Of a stretch of DNA of 64,000 bases, positions 10,561 through 19,962 are shown piece by piece. Source of the stretch: Oceanimonas doudoroffii. GTDB lineage: Bacteria > Pseudomonadota > Gammaproteobacteria > Enterobacterales > Aeromonadaceae. Positions within the stretch are counted from its first letter, which is position 1, and every line of letters begins with the position of its first letter. The notes under the pieces were generated by a model, which was not told the origin of the DNA, did no database searches, and saw only the letters and a list, made by a program, of their open reading frames with translations. The DNA is taken from NCBI RefSeq assembly GCF_002242685.1, contig NZ_NBIM01000001.1:1674001-1738000 (forward strand). The letters run 5' to 3'. Made by a program: the position numbers and the translations under genes.

Positions 10561-10591
10561 ACTTTGAACCCTGCCACAAGGGGAAGGTCAA
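10561..10591 (-). promoter_or_regulatory. CueR-type MerR-family promoter for copZ-copA
   Basis: On the minus strand a -35 TTGACC (10591-10586) and a -10-like CAAAGT (10566-10561) are separated by 19 bp. This overlong spacer is characteristic of MerR-family promoters, which the activator untwists. The spacer holds an imperfect dyad, CCTTCCCC facing GGCAGGG, close to the CueR operator as I recall it from E. coli copA (TTGACCTTCCCCTTGCTGG). The site ends about 34 bp before the copZ start codon. No cueR gene is in the window; the only MerR-family gene nearby is zntR-like. Confidence 0.8.
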
Positions 10592-10600
10592 GCCCAAAAC

Positions 10601-10626
10601 AAAAAAGGCGGGCCCATGGCCCGCCA
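10601..10626 (-). terminator. Rho-independent terminator of gabT
   Basis: The stem GGCGGGCC (10607-10614) pairs with GGCCCGCC (10618-10625) around a 3-base loop, followed on the minus strand by a run of six T. It separates gabT from the copper promoter. Confidence 0.9.
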
Positions 10627-10656
10627 AACAACTTTGACATCGACGTATTAGCCGGC

Positions 10657-11937
10657 TCAGATGAGCTCGGCCAGCACCTGCTCAAGCAGATCCAGACCTT
10701 CACTGACCACCTCCAGCGGTGAGGTCAGGGCCGGCAGGAAACGGATCACGTTGCCGCGTACACCGCAAGACAACATAATCACGCCCTTCTCGATGCCCTT
10801 GGCCACCACGGCCTTGGTCAGTTCAGGATTGGGCTGGTCCACATCCCCACTGTGCACCAGCTCCATCGCCACCATGGCGCCCAGGTTACGCACCTGGCCG
10901 ATATGGTGAGGATACTTCTCCTGCAGCGCATGCAGGCGTTTGTTCATCAGCTCGCCCAGGGCCAGGGCCTTGTCGCACAGCTGCTCTTCTTCAATGATGT
11001 TCAGCACTTCCAGGCCGGCGACGCAGGCCAGCGGAAAGGCAGCATAGGTGCCACCCAGGCCACCCGGGTTGGCGGCGTCCATGATGTCGGCCTTGCCCAC
11101 CACGGCAGACAGCGGGAAACCGCCGGCAATGCCCTTGGCCATGGTCATCAGATCCGGCTCTATGCCGGCGTATTCGGTGGCAAACAGCTTGCCGGTACGG
11201 GCGAAACCGGTCTGGATTTCGTCGCACACCAGCACGATGCCGTGCTGATCACAGATGGCACGCAGCTTTTGCAGGAAGGACGGCGGCGCCGGATAGAAGC
11301 CTCCCTCACCCTGTACCGGCTCGATAATCAGCGCCGCCACTCGGCCCGGCTCAATGTCGCAATGGAACAGCTCGTCCAGGGCCTTGAGGGACTGCTCCTC
11401 GGTCACGCCATGGTAGGCATTCGGGTACGGCAGGTGATAGATCTCGCCCGGGAAGGGGCCAAAGCCGGCCTTGTAGGGCGCTACCTTGCCGGTCAGGCCC
11501 ATGGCCAGGTTGGTACGGCCGTGAAAGCCGCCGTTAAAGGCAATGACGCCGCTGCGCTTGGTGTGGGCGCGGGCGATTTTCACCGCGTTTTCCACCGCCT
11601 CGGCCCCGGTAGTGACAAAAATGGCCTTTTTCGGGCTGTTGCCCGGCGCCAGCTGCACCAGGCGCTCGGCCAGCTCGACCGCACTCTCATAGGGAGTGAC
11701 CATGGCGCAGGTGTGGCTGAAGCGCTGCAGCTGCTCGTTCACCGCCGCCACAATGCGCGGGTGGCTGTGACCGGTGTTGACCACGGCGATGCCGGCGGCG
11801 AAGTCGATAAAGCGCTTGCCGTCCACGTCCCAGATTTCGTTGTTGTTGGCGTGATCCACATAAACGGGGGCCAGGTTGCCCATGCCGCGGGCAAAGACGG
11901 CGTCCTTGCGCTGCTGAAGTTGCTGGTTCTTGCTCAT
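10657..11937 (-). CDS. gabT: 4-aminobutyrate aminotransferase GabT
   Basis: 426 residues, a class-III PLP aminotransferase of normal length. The start MSKNQQLQQRK and the early motif GKRFIDFAAGIAVVNTGHSHP fit bacterial GabT. The cofactor region shows CDEIQTGFARTG and the PLP-lysine segment MAKGIAGGFPLSAVVGK. The reaction moves the amino group of GABA to 2-oxoglutarate, giving succinic semialdehyde and glutamate in the cytoplasm. It is the last gene of a same-strand series with an APC permease and gabD, and it ends at a strong terminator. The 137-bp gap before it may hold its own promoter. 5-Aminovalerate is a common second substrate in this family. Confidence 0.93.
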   Translation of the reverse strand: MSKNQQLQQRKDAVFARGMGNLAPVYVDHANNNEIWDVDGKRFIDFAAGIAVVNTGHSHPRIVAAVNEQLQRFSHTCAMVTPYESAVELAERLVQLAPGNSPKKAIFVTTGAEAVENAVKIARAHTKRSGVIAFNGGFHGRTNLAMGLTGKVAPYKAGFGPFPGEIYHLPYPNAYHGVTEEQSLKALDELFHCDIEPGRVAALIIEPVQGEGGFYPAPPSFLQKLRAICDQHGIVLVCDEIQTGFARTGKLFATEYAGIEPDLMTMAKGIAGGFPLSAVVGKADIMDAANPGGLGGTYAAFPLACVAGLEVLNIIEEEQLCDKALALGELMNKRLHALQEKYPHHIGQVRNLGAMVAMELVHSGDVDQPNPELTKAVVAKGIEKGVIMLSCGVRGNVIRFLPALTSPLEVVSEGLDLLEQVLAELI

Positions 11938-12074
11938 GATATCTTCCTCTTCAATCGTAATTGGCCACTACAGCGGTGGTCTGTATTGTGCCGCCGGTAA
12001 CGGCCGAGTTCCCTGTTCTTCGACGGCGCCATGAGTGGCGATGCCGGTACACAATGTGTGCTTTTTCGCTATGC

Positions 12075-13469
12075 TCAGGCGGATCGGGCTCCGTAGCGAT
12101 AACCTTGCGCCGCCTGCTGCTGATGCCTCATGAAGAACATCATCAGAAAACCAGCGCCCCACCAGCCTGCCAGGATCAGCCACTCATAGGGCCAGACCAG
12201 CGCCGCCGGCATGCCCGGCAAATACAGGGCAACAAACAGCAGGCTGAAAGCAACGGCAGCCCAGCCAATGGCATTGGACTCCCCTGCCCGAAACGGGCGT
12301 ACCATGTTTGGCTCCAGCCGACGCAGTCGTACAAAGGCAACGGCTACCAGAAAGTAGGCCAGCACAATGGCCAGACCACCCGCATTTACCAACCAGACCA
12401 GCATGGGACGGCCCAACATGGGGGCCAACGTAGACAAGGCGCCAATAAACAGAATGGCATTAACCGGAGTGCCATATTTCGGATGCAGTCGACCAAACCA
12501 GGCCGGAAGCATCTTTTTCTCGGCCATGGCGTACATGATGCGACTGCCACCAATAATGAAGGAGTTCCAGCTGGTGATAATGCCGGCGACCCCACCCAGA
12601 ATAAGCACTATGCCAAAGGCGCCGTGCCCAAAGACATTACTCATAGCGTCTGCGGTGGGTAATACCGAGCTAATCAGGGCGTTCTGATCCAGTCCAAAAC
12701 CCACGGCAAAAATGATGGCGACATACCAGATTACGGCGGCGGCAACCGACACAATCAGAATGCGGCCAATGGATCTGGGCGGAATCTTCATTTCTTCGGC
12801 CGTTTGGGGAATGACATCAAATCCCACAAACATAAAGGGTGTCATAATGGCCACGGTCAGCACACCGGCCACACCACCAATAAAGAGTGGATCGGCATTT
12901 TCCACATTGCCATTCACCGCCGCACCAAAAATCAGCATCAGGCCGATAATGGCAATAATGATGGTCAGTACCATTTGCAGCAGGGCGGCAAACTTGACTC
13001 CCATCAGGTTGACTATGGTAATAAACACGGAGCCCACCATTCCCACCAGGGCCCAGGAGGCATAAACATCATAACCATTAACCGAGTATAAAAATCCCAC
13101 CTTGTAATTGGGGAAGATGTACTCAATAACGGTAGGCAATGCCACCGCCTCAAAAGAAACAACCGAGATATATCCCAATGCCAAGGCCCAGGAAGCCACA
13201 AAGGCCGGCCTATAGCCAATGCCCCTCAATACATAAATCAGGGCTCCTCCTGTGGTGGGCATGGCGGAAGCCAGTTCGGCATATGCCAGGCCCACAAACA
13301 CTACCAGTACACCGCCCAATATAAACGCCAGCATGGCGCCAAAGGTACCGGCTTCGATCACCCAGTTGCCGGACAGCACGACCCACCCCCAGCCGATCAT
13401 GGCGCCAAAGGCCAAAAACAATACGTCCAGCCTGGTCAATACCTTGTTTACATTTTGTTCCTTTTGCAC
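12075..13469 (-). CDS. APC-family amino acid permease, probable GABA/amine uptake
   Basis: 464 residues from the GTG at 13469, chosen because AGGGAG sits 7 bases upstream. A longer frame starts at a TTG at 13520 but that codon lies in a hairpin and adds a polar tail. About 12 membrane segments are visible. The first one shows FGAMIGWGWVVLSGNW, the glycine-rich substrate helix of the APC superfamily, followed by YAELASAMPTTGG. Such permeases import amino acids or polyamines, driven by protons or by exchange. Its position between gabT and gabD suggests GABA or a related omega-amino acid, which is inference from context only. Confidence 0.85.
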   Translation of the reverse strand: MQKEQNVNKVLTRLDVLFLAFGAMIGWGWVVLSGNWVIEAGTFGAMLAFILGGVLVVFVGLAYAELASAMPTTGGALIYVLRGIGYRPAFVASWALALGYISVVSFEAVALPTVIEYIFPNYKVGFLYSVNGYDVYASWALVGMVGSVFITIVNLMGVKFAALLQMVLTIIIAIIGLMLIFGAAVNGNVENADPLFIGGVAGVLTVAIMTPFMFVGFDVIPQTAEEMKIPPRSIGRILIVSVAAAVIWYVAIIFAVGFGLDQNALISSVLPTADAMSNVFGHGAFGIVLILGGVAGIITSWNSFIIGGSRIMYAMAEKKMLPAWFGRLHPKYGTPVNAILFIGALSTLAPMLGRPMLVWLVNAGGLAIVLAYFLVAVAFVRLRRLEPNMVRPFRAGESNAIGWAAVAFSLLFVALYLPGMPAALVWPYEWLILAGWWGAGFLMMFFMRHQQQAAQGYRYGARSA

Positions 13470-13594
13470 GCGGACGCTCCCTATATCCTTGTCCTTTGAG
13501 CTTGCCTGTCCGCCAGGCAAGCTGCTCGCGTTTCATCTTTTATCAACCGACAGACAAACAACTTGCCTTTCGGAGGTCCTGCCTGATGGCGTAT

Positions 13595-15058
13595 TCAGCG
13601 AATGCCGCCCATGCACAGGTATTTGGTTTCCATATAATCGGCCAGGCCCTCGGCGGAGCCTTCCCGGCCCAGGCCGGATTCCTTCACGCCGCCAAAGGGG
13701 GCGATTTCGTTGGACAAAATGCCCTCATTGATGCCGATCATGCCGTATTCCAGCTGCTCGGCGACGCGCCAGATGCGGCTGTGGTTCTCGGTGTAAAAGT
13801 AGGCGGCCAGGCCATAAGGGGTGTCGTTGGCAATGGCCACCGCCTCGGCTTCATCACCGAAGCGAATGACCGGGGCCACCGGGCCGAAGATTTCCTGGCT
13901 GGCGATGGCCATTTGCTGACTGACATTGCCCAGTATGGTGGGGGCAAAGAACAGCTCGCCGGCCTCATGACGCGTGCCGCCGGTCACCAACTCGGCGCCT
14001 TCGGTCAGGGCCGCGTCCACCATGCCGGCGATCTTGTCGATGGCGGCCTTGTTGATCACCGGGCCCAGCGTGGTGGCGGCATCAAGGCCATTGCCAATGA
14101 CGAACTTTTCCACTTCGGCCTTGAAGCGGGCCATAAAGGCATCGTAAATACCGTCCTGCACCAAAATGCGGTTGGCACACACGCAGGTCTGACCGGCGTT
14201 GCGAAACTTGGAGATCACCGCACCGGTAACGGCGGCGTCGAGATCAGCATCGTCAAACACGATAAAGGGGGCGTTGCCGCCCAGCTCCAGGCTGAGTTTT
14301 TTCACGGTGTCGGCGCTCTGACCGTAAAGCAGCTTGCCCACTCGGGTGGAGCCGGTAAAAGACAACTTGCGCACTCGGGCGTCGTCGGTCATCACGCGGC
14401 CCACCACGGCGGCCTGGCTGGAGGTGACCATATTGATCACACCGGCGGGAATGCCCGCCTGCTCCGCCAGTGCCATCAGCGCCAGGGCGGAAAACGGGGT
14501 TTCTTCCGAGGGCTTGACCACCATGGTGCAGCCCGCCGCCAGTGCCGGCGCGATTTTGCGGGTGATCATGGCATTGGGAAAGTTCCAGGGAGTGATGGCC
14601 GCCACCACACCGATGGGCTGCTGAATGCTCAGGGCCCGCTTGTCGCCGGTGGGAGCGGAGAACACCTTGCCGTAGGCACGCTTGGCTTCCTCGGCATACC
14701 ACTCGACATAGGAAGCGCCGTAGAGCACCTCGCCCCGGGTTTCAAACAGCGGCTTGCCCTGCTCCTGGGTCATCAGCCGGGCCAGATCTTCCTTGTGCTC
14801 GATGATCAAATCGAACCAGTTCCGCAGCAGGCGGGCCCGCTCCTTGGGATTGAGCGCACTCCAGGCCGGCAGGGCGCGGCTGGCGGCGTCGATGGCGGCA
14901 CGGGTCTCGGTTTCGCCCATGTCGGGCACCTGGCCCAGGTGTTCGCCACTGGCGGGGTTGTATACGGCAATGGTGGCGCCGCTCTCGGCCTGACACCAAC
15001 GACCGTCGATATGGCCGCTTTCCCTTACCAGGGTGCTGTTCACTGCAGAAATGCTCAT
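13595..15058 (-). CDS. gabD: Succinate-semialdehyde dehydrogenase GabD
   Basis: 487 residues from the ATG at 15058, which has GAGG nine bases upstream and gives an N-terminus in register with E. coli GabD. An ATG at 15073 is a second option. It oxidises succinic semialdehyde to succinate with NADP(+). Visible motifs are PWNFPNAMITRKIAPALAAG, FTGSTRVGK, the catalytic Glu in LELGGNAPF, and the catalytic Cys in GQTCVCANR, the Cys-x-Cys pair known for redox control in GabD. It is divergent from a LysR regulator across 167 bp and completes GABA catabolism with gabT. Confidence 0.93.
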   Translation of the reverse strand: MSISAVNSTLVRESGHIDGRWCQAESGATIAVYNPASGEHLGQVPDMGETETRAAIDAASRALPAWSALNPKERARLLRNWFDLIIEHKEDLARLMTQEQGKPLFETRGEVLYGASYVEWYAEEAKRAYGKVFSAPTGDKRALSIQQPIGVVAAITPWNFPNAMITRKIAPALAAGCTMVVKPSEETPFSALALMALAEQAGIPAGVINMVTSSQAAVVGRVMTDDARVRKLSFTGSTRVGKLLYGQSADTVKKLSLELGGNAPFIVFDDADLDAAVTGAVISKFRNAGQTCVCANRILVQDGIYDAFMARFKAEVEKFVIGNGLDAATTLGPVINKAAIDKIAGMVDAALTEGAELVTGGTRHEAGELFFAPTILGNVSQQMAIASQEIFGPVAPVIRFGDEAEAVAIANDTPYGLAAYFYTENHSRIWRVAEQLEYGMIGINEGILSNEIAPFGGVKESGLGREGSAEGLADYMETKYLCMGGIR

Positions 15059-15225
15059 AGTTGGCTGCCTCATGTTGATTCCATCCGCGCCCGTAAGCCT
15101 GATTACCGGTTTTGCCGTGAGCGACGCCACAACGGCACGGGCCATGGTTTGACAACATGCTAGCCGCAAGCGCAAAGTCCCATAAATGATGACCTTTCAA
15201 CATACACATTGAAGCAGTTCAAACT

Positions 15226-16155
15226 ATGAGCCAGACCAACCGGCCCGTGCTGGGCCAGATCGGTGACTATGAAATTCGCCTGTTAAAACTGTTCAAGACG
15301 GTAGTGGAGTGCGGCGGCTTTTCGGCGGCGGAAACCGAGCTGAATATCAGCCGATCCACCATCAGTGTGCACATGGCCAACCTGGAAAGCCGACTCAAGC
15401 TCAAGCTCTGCCGGCGTGGCCGTTCGGGGTTTTCCCTGACCGATGACGGCGAGGTGATTTACGAGTCCACCAAGCGGCTGTTCAGTCGGCTGGAAGAGTT
15501 TCGCTATACGGTCAACGAGCTGCACGAGCAACTGAGCGGTGAGCTCAAGATTGTCTCCAGTGACAGCATCTGGCTGGAAGACGAGTTTTCCATGGTGGAC
15601 GTCTTTGCCGCCCTCGGTGAGCAGGCGCCGGATGTCAACGTGAGCGTGGATGTGGCCTACATGGGCGAAATTGAACGCCGAGTGCTCAGCGACGAGGCCG
15701 ACGTTGGCTTTATTCATTATCACAGGGATCTGGAAGGGCTGGATTACCACCACCTCTATCAGGTGCGCTGTTTTCTCTATTGCAGCGACCGCCATCCGCT
15801 GTTTGCCGAGCAGGACGACGGCGTGATCGCCGAGCGCCTGCCCGAGTTCAAGCTAATCCACCCCGGCATTCATACCAATCCGGAAACCAGCGCCCAGCAT
15901 GCGGGCCTGAAGCTGGCCGGGCGTGCCTACCACTATGAGCCCAGGGCGGCGCTGATCCTCTCGGGCCAGTACGTCGGCTTTTTGCCCGAAAGCTACGCCC
16001 GCCGCTGGGTGGATGGCGGGCGCCTGCGTCCGTTGCTGCCCCGGCAGAAAACTCACCAGCTGGGCATTGCCGCCATCACCCGCAGTCACGGGCGCCAAAG
16101 CCGGTTGCGCCAGCTGTTTCTGCAACTGCTGAAGGAACAGCTGAACCGTAGTTGA
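15226..16155 (+). CDS. LysR-family regulator, probable activator of the gab genes
   Basis: 309 residues. The N-terminal winged helix-turn-helix covers about residues 17-76 (LFKTVVECGGFSAAETELNISRSTISVHMANLE), followed by a linker helix and a periplasmic-binding-protein-like effector domain. It begins 167 bp from the start of gabD on the opposite strand, the usual arrangement for a LysR protein acting on its divergent target. The effector is therefore guessed to be GABA, succinic semialdehyde or a related omega-amino acid. LysR proteins also commonly repress their own gene. No LysR box could be assigned with confidence in the shared spacer. Confidence 0.88.
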   Translation: MSQTNRPVLGQIGDYEIRLLKLFKTVVECGGFSAAETELNISRSTISVHMANLESRLKLKLCRRGRSGFSLTDDGEVIYESTKRLFSRLEEFRYTVNELHEQLSGELKIVSSDSIWLEDEFSMVDVFAALGEQAPDVNVSVDVAYMGEIERRVLSDEADVGFIHYHRDLEGLDYHHLYQVRCFLYCSDRHPLFAEQDDGVIAERLPEFKLIHPGIHTNPETSAQHAGLKLAGRAYHYEPRAALILSGQYVGFLPESYARRWVDGGRLRPLLPRQKTHQLGIAAITRSHGRQSRLRQLFLQLLKEQLNRS

Positions 16156-16224
16156 GGGGCATGGTGAGTGGTTTGCAAAACAAGTTCATCACCCGTGACG
16201 CCAACAATGCCATGATGAAGCAGG

Positions 16225-17508
16225 TTACCCCTTCCCTTTTGACCAGAGCTGCTCCATCGCCAGTGCCAGCAGGGTGCCGGTAAGCAGGCCGTTACCGAGC
16301 AGGTATTGCGCCATGCTGGGGAAGTGTCGGTACAGGCCGGGGGGCAGGAACATGCAGCCCACGCCCAGCAGCAGGGCCACGCCCACTATGGTGCTGGCGC
16401 GGTTGTCCATCCCGCTTTTGGTGATCAGCTGAAACGCCAGGCTCACCAGCTTGATAAAGGTGGCCAGCAGTGCCGCATTGGCCACCGGAGCCGGCAGCAG
16501 CGACAACACGCTTACCGCTCCCGGGAACAACGACACCAGTGCCAGCAGCCCGCAGGCCAGCAAAAAGGGACCCCGCCTGTCTTCACCACTCAACTGAATA
16601 AAACCGGCGGTGACCGGCAGCGGCACCACGGCGACGGTGGCAAAGCTGCCGGTCAGGCCATGGCTGATGCCGGACACCCAGCTGCTGCGATTGATCACGG
16701 CATTGTCATCGCGCTGGCGCTCCCTCACCACCGCCGAGACCGCGGTAACCGCCGCTATCTGGTTGGAAAACAGCAGTAGTGAAAACAGCACCGCCACCAC
16801 CAGCATGCCGGCATCCAGCCGCGGCAGGCCCCAGGCAAACAACGCCGGCAGCGCCAGGCCGGTCCCTTCAGCCGGGGTGGCCGGCGATAATCCAAACAGC
16901 CAGAACGCCATCCAGCCCAGGACGATGCCCACCAGCACCGCATAGGTACGCAGCAGGTTGTGGCGGCTGAAGGAGCACAGCAGCACCCCGAGGAACACCA
17001 GCAGGCCAATCAGCAGCACCGGCAGGCTCATGGTGCCGGTGCGCGGATCCGTGACCATGCCGCGCACAAACACCCCGGCCAGCTGAATCACCAGCAGCAA
17101 AATGAAACAACCGGTCACCAGGGGAGTAAACAGAAACAACAGCCGGTGCACCTGACGCACGAGCCCCAGCACCAGCATGATAAGCCCCGCCACCAGCACG
17201 CCGCCGGAGAGCAGCCTCAGGGTGTCGACACTGTCTAGGCCCTGCTCCCTGCCGATATAGGCCATCACCACAAACACGATGGCCCAAGAGCCGGCGGGAC
17301 CGTCGGCGATGGGATAACGGTGCCCCAGCCAGGCCTGCAGCCCCGAGCTCAGGCCCACCACCAGCAGGGTTCGCTGCACCAGGCCGGCCACCTCGTTGCT
17401 GTCCAGATCAAAGGCCTGGCCCAGCACGATGGGCAGCGCCAGCGCGTTGGCCAGCAAAAACACAAACCACTGAGTCACGCTCAGTCCCCACCCCAGCTGG
17501 TGTCGCAT
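16225..17508 (-). CDS. NCS2-family nucleobase permease (xanthine/uracil type)
   Basis: 427 residues from the ATG at 17508, which has GGGAGA at good spacing; the open frame upstream is not used. About 12-14 hydrophobic segments are present. The stretch YPIADGPAGSWAIVFVVMAYIG and the later SSWVSGISHGLTGSFATVAVVP segment match the two discontinuous helices of NCS2 (UraA/PbuX) proteins. These import uracil, xanthine or related bases with protons. This sequence is diverged from the classical subgroups, so the substrate is uncertain. It stands alone between a LysR gene that converges on it and the zntR gene. Confidence 0.82.
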   Translation of the reverse strand: MRHQLGWGLSVTQWFVFLLANALALPIVLGQAFDLDSNEVAGLVQRTLLVVGLSSGLQAWLGHRYPIADGPAGSWAIVFVVMAYIGREQGLDSVDTLRLLSGGVLVAGLIMLVLGLVRQVHRLLFLFTPLVTGCFILLLVIQLAGVFVRGMVTDPRTGTMSLPVLLIGLLVFLGVLLCSFSRHNLLRTYAVLVGIVLGWMAFWLFGLSPATPAEGTGLALPALFAWGLPRLDAGMLVVAVLFSLLLFSNQIAAVTAVSAVVRERQRDDNAVINRSSWVSGISHGLTGSFATVAVVPLPVTAGFIQLSGEDRRGPFLLACGLLALVSLFPGAVSVLSLLPAPVANAALLATFIKLVSLAFQLITKSGMDNRASTIVGVALLLGVGCMFLPPGLYRHFPSMAQYLLGNGLLTGTLLALAMEQLWSKGKG

Positions 17509-17589
17509 TGAAAAATCTCCCGTGTTGAAAAAAGCAAGCAGATGCCGGCAGGTCCGCAGTTGTTCACGGCCATTGGCGGGCAAATCGGC

Positions 17590-17672
17590 GTAGATTGGCG
17601 ATGAGCGCAACCGAGTTCCAACATGCCGCCGTCGGCTGCGTGTTGGAATTCATCGCGCGCATTTACGAACTA
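17590..17672. repeat. Palindromic intergenic repeat, copy 1
   Basis: It contains TTGGCGATGAGCG (17595-17607), then TTCCAACATG (17616-17625) facing CGTGTTGGAA (17639-17648, one mismatch), and AATTCATCGCG after that. The same words recur in the element at 21338-21419, in opposite orientation, and in part near 30314. It behaves like a REP or miniature palindromic element and has no coding potential that I believe. Confidence 0.6.
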
Positions 17673-17705
17673 TTCGTTGAGCATCATGCAAGGCACAACA
17701 AGACA

Positions 17706-17722
17706 GGCCGCCAAAGGCGGCC
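17706..17722 (-). terminator. Hairpin just after zntR, probable terminator
   Basis: GGCCGCC (17706-17712) pairs perfectly with GGCGGCC (17716-17722) around three bases, 13 bp after the zntR stop codon. The following minus-strand sequence is only partly T-rich, so it is a weak intrinsic terminator or an end-stabilising stem. Confidence 0.5.
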
Positions 17723-17735
17723 ATTTCAGGGGGCG

Positions 17736-18164
17736 TTAACGGGCGTTATTGTCGGTATTCTCAAGCTTGCCGTCCAGCGCTTCCAGAATGGAGCAGTGCT
17801 CGGCGCTTTCCTGCCCACCGCAGCAGGCCTCGGACAGTTGACGCAAAGAGCGGCGAAACTGCTCCAGCTCGCGAATACGCTCTTCCACGTCGGCCAGCTT
17901 GGTGTCGGCCACCGCCTTAACCTCGCGGCAGGTCACCTGGCAACTGCTGATGCGCAGGGCCAGCAGCTCTTCGATGTCTTTCAGGGAAAAGCCCACCTTC
18001 TTGCTGCGCAGAATAAAATGCAGCCGTTTCTTGTCGTCTTCGCTGTACTGCCGGTAACCCGTGGGGGTGCGCAAACTGGGCACCAGCAGCCCTTCCTTTT
18101 CATAAAAGCGCAGGGTATCGGTCTTGATGCCAAAGGCCCTGGCCAGCTCGCCGATGCGATACAT
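17736..18164 (-). CDS. zntR: MerR-family Zn(II)/heavy-metal regulator ZntR
   Basis: 142 residues. The helix-turn-helix MYRIGELARAFGIKTDTLRFYEKEGLL is followed by a long dimerisation helix and a C-terminal metal loop SEACCGGQESAEHCSILEAL. The CC...C layout and the SILEAL end are the ZntR signature, as opposed to CueR. It should activate a zinc/cadmium/lead exporter (zntA) by realigning a 19-20 bp spacer promoter. No zntA is present in the window, so the target is elsewhere. It is divergent from purH across 199 bp. It does not match what is needed at the copper promoter near 10.57 kb, which would bind CueR. Confidence 0.9.
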   Translation of the reverse strand: MYRIGELARAFGIKTDTLRFYEKEGLLVPSLRTPTGYRQYSEDDKKRLHFILRSKKVGFSLKDIEELLALRISSCQVTCREVKAVADTKLADVEERIRELEQFRRSLRQLSEACCGGQESAEHCSILEALDGKLENTDNNAR

Positions 18165-18286
18165 TCGCTTCTCCTTTCAGAGCGGTATTGATTACACGTA
18201 AAACCTCTTGACGCCAAACCAAATAGTCCGGCACAGGACGGCAAAAACGGGTAGAATATGCCGCCTTCCGTTCTGGCGTACCAGGC

Positions 18287-18331
18287 GGTTTGGTAAAGCC
18301 GGTGGCGTCCTTTCGCCGATTTTACCAAACC
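18287..18331 (+). promoter_or_regulatory. Long hairpin in the purH leader
   Basis: GGTTTGGTAAA (18287-18297) pairs perfectly over 11 bp with TTTACCAAACC (18321-18331). The 23-base loop contains a further GGCG/CGCC pairing. It lies 32 bp before the purH start codon, in the expected 5' untranslated region, and no T-run follows, so it is not a plain terminator. A DNA-binding operator or an RNA control element is possible. I do not recognise it as a known riboswitch. Confidence 0.55.
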
Positions 18332-18363
18332 CCCCGATGAATCGTTAAAGGAACGAGAACATA

Positions 18364-19947
18364 ATGGAAACTGCCCGACCCATTCGCCGAGCTCTGCTGA
18401 GTGTGTCCGACAAACAAGGCATTGTGGAATTCGCCCAGGGGCTGCACGCCCGTGGCGTGGAGCTGCTGTCTACCGGCGGCACCGCCCGCCTGCTGGCGGA
18501 ACAAGGCCTTCCCGTGACCGAAGTATCCGACTATACCGGTTTTCCGGAAATGATGGACGGTCGCGTCAAGACACTGCATCCCAAGGTACACGGCGGCATT
18601 CTGGGTCGTCGCGGCCAGGACGACGCCATCATGAACGAGCACGGCATTGCGCCCATCGACATGGTAGTGGTCAACCTCTATCCTTTCGCCAACACCGTTG
18701 CCAAGGCCGACTGCAGCCTGGAAGACGCGATTGAAAACATCGACATCGGTGGCCCCACCATGGTGCGCGCCGCGGCCAAAAACCACAACGACGTGGCCAT
18801 CGTGGTCAACGCCGGCGACTACGACCGCCTGCTGGCCGAGCTGGATGCCAACGGCAACAGCCTGACTCAAGGCACCCGTTTCGATCTGGCCATTGCCGCC
18901 TTTGAGCACACCGCCCAGTACGACGGCATGATCGCCAACTACTTCGGCACCATGGTACCGGCCTATCACCAGTCCGCCGAGGGTTCCAAATTCCCGCGCA
19001 CCGTCAACTACCAGTTCACCAAGAAGCAGGATCTGCGTTACGGCGAAAACAGCCACCAGAGCGCCGCCTTCTACGTGGAAAACAACGTCGACGAAGCCTC
19101 CGTGGCCACCGCCACCCAGTTGCAGGGCAAAGAGCTGTCCTACAACAACATCGCCGACACCGACGCCGCCCTGGAGTGCGTGAAGGAATTCGATGAGCCG
19201 GCCTGTGTCATCGTCAAGCACGCCAACCCCTGTGGCGTGGCCCTGGGCAAGGACCTGCTGGAAGCCTATGACCGTGCCTACCAGACCGATCCCACTTCCG
19301 CCTTTGGCGGCATCATCGCCTTTAACCGTGAACTGGACGACGCCACCGCCCGCGCCATTATCGAGCGCCAGTTTGTAGAAGTGATCATCGCCCCGTCCAT
19401 CAGCGCCGAGGCGAAAGCCGCCGTGGCCGACAAGAAAAACGTGCGCCTGCTGGAGTGTGGCCAGTGGAGCACCAGTACCCGCGGTCTCGACATCAAGCGC
19501 GTGAACGGCGGCATTCTGGTGCAGGACCGGGATCAGGGCATGGTGGACATGGCCGACCTCAAGGTGGTATCCAAGCGCCAGCCCACCGAGGAAGAGCTGA
19601 AAGACCTGCTGTTCTGCTGGAAGGTGGCCAAGTTCGTTAAGTCCAACGCCATCGTCTATGCCAAGGGCAGCCAGACCATCGGTGTGGGCGCCGGCCAGAT
19701 GAGCCGGGTGTATTCCGCCAAGATCGCCGGCATCAAGGCCGCCGACGAAGGTCTGCAGGTTGAGGGCTCCGTGATGGCGTCCGACGCCTTCTTCCCCTTC
19801 CGTGACGGCATCGACGCCGCCGCCGCCGCCGGCATCAGCTGCGTGATCCAGCCCGGTGGCTCCATGCGCGACGAGGAAGTCATTCAGGCCGCCGACGAGC
19901 ACGGCATGGCCATGGTGTTCACCGGCATGCGCCACTTCCGTCACTGA
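18364..19947 (+). CDS. purH: Bifunctional AICAR transformylase/IMP cyclohydrolase PurH
   Basis: 527 residues, the standard length. The N-terminal IMP cyclohydrolase domain (about 1-195) shows [17 protein letters not shown] and [18 protein letters not shown]. The C-terminal transformylase domain carries [15 protein letters not shown], the catalytic Lys-His pair in [12 protein letters not shown], and ends [17 protein letters not shown]. It performs the last two steps of IMP synthesis. The ATG has AAAGGA upstream. It heads the purH-purD operon, with purD 15 bp downstream. A strong hairpin occupies its leader and a TAGAAT hexamer near 18252 could be its -10 box. Confidence 0.97.
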   Translation: METARPIRRALLSVSDKQGIVEFAQGLHARGVELLSTGGTARLLAEQGLPVTEVSDYTGFPEMMDGRVKTLHPKVHGGILGRRGQDDAIMNEHGIAPIDMVVVNLYPFANTVAKADCSLEDAIENIDIGGPTMVRAAAKNHNDVAIVVNAGDYDRLLAELDANGNSLTQGTRFDLAIAAFEHTAQYDGMIANYFGTMVPAYHQSAEGSKFPRTVNYQFTKKQDLRYGENSHQSAAFYVENNVDEASVATATQLQGKELSYNNIADTDAALECVKEFDEPACVIVKHANPCGVALGKDLLEAYDRAYQTDPTSAFGGIIAFNRELDDATARAIIERQFVEVIIAPSISAEAKAAVADKKNVRLLECGQWSTSTRGLDIKRVNGGILVQDRDQGMVDMADLKVVSKRQPTEEELKDLLFCWKVAKFVKSNAIVYAKGSQTIGVGAGQMSRVYSAKIAGIKAADEGLQVEGSVMASDAFFPFRDGIDAAAAAGISCVIQPGGSMRDEEVIQAADEHGMAMVFTGMRHFRH

Positions 19948-19962
19948 TTGCGAGGACACAGC

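Noticed and set aside
10657..11937. gabT as a second acetylornithine aminotransferase
   Set aside because: The N-terminus and the gabD/permease context fit GABA aminotransferase; the pabA-linked gene at 28.7 kb is the ArgD/AstC type.
12075..13520. TTG start at 13520 for the APC permease
   Set aside because: It lies inside a hairpin and lacks a ribosome-binding site; the GTG at 13469 has AGGGAG seven bases upstream.
13501..13521. CTTGCCTG/CAGGCAAG inverted repeat as a terminator
   Set aside because: The stem is perfect but no T-run follows on either strand; it lies between gabD and the permease gene and may only affect the mRNA.
17595..18191. Plus-strand frame opposite zntR
   Set aside because: It is antisense to a convincing zntR gene and its protein has no family signature.
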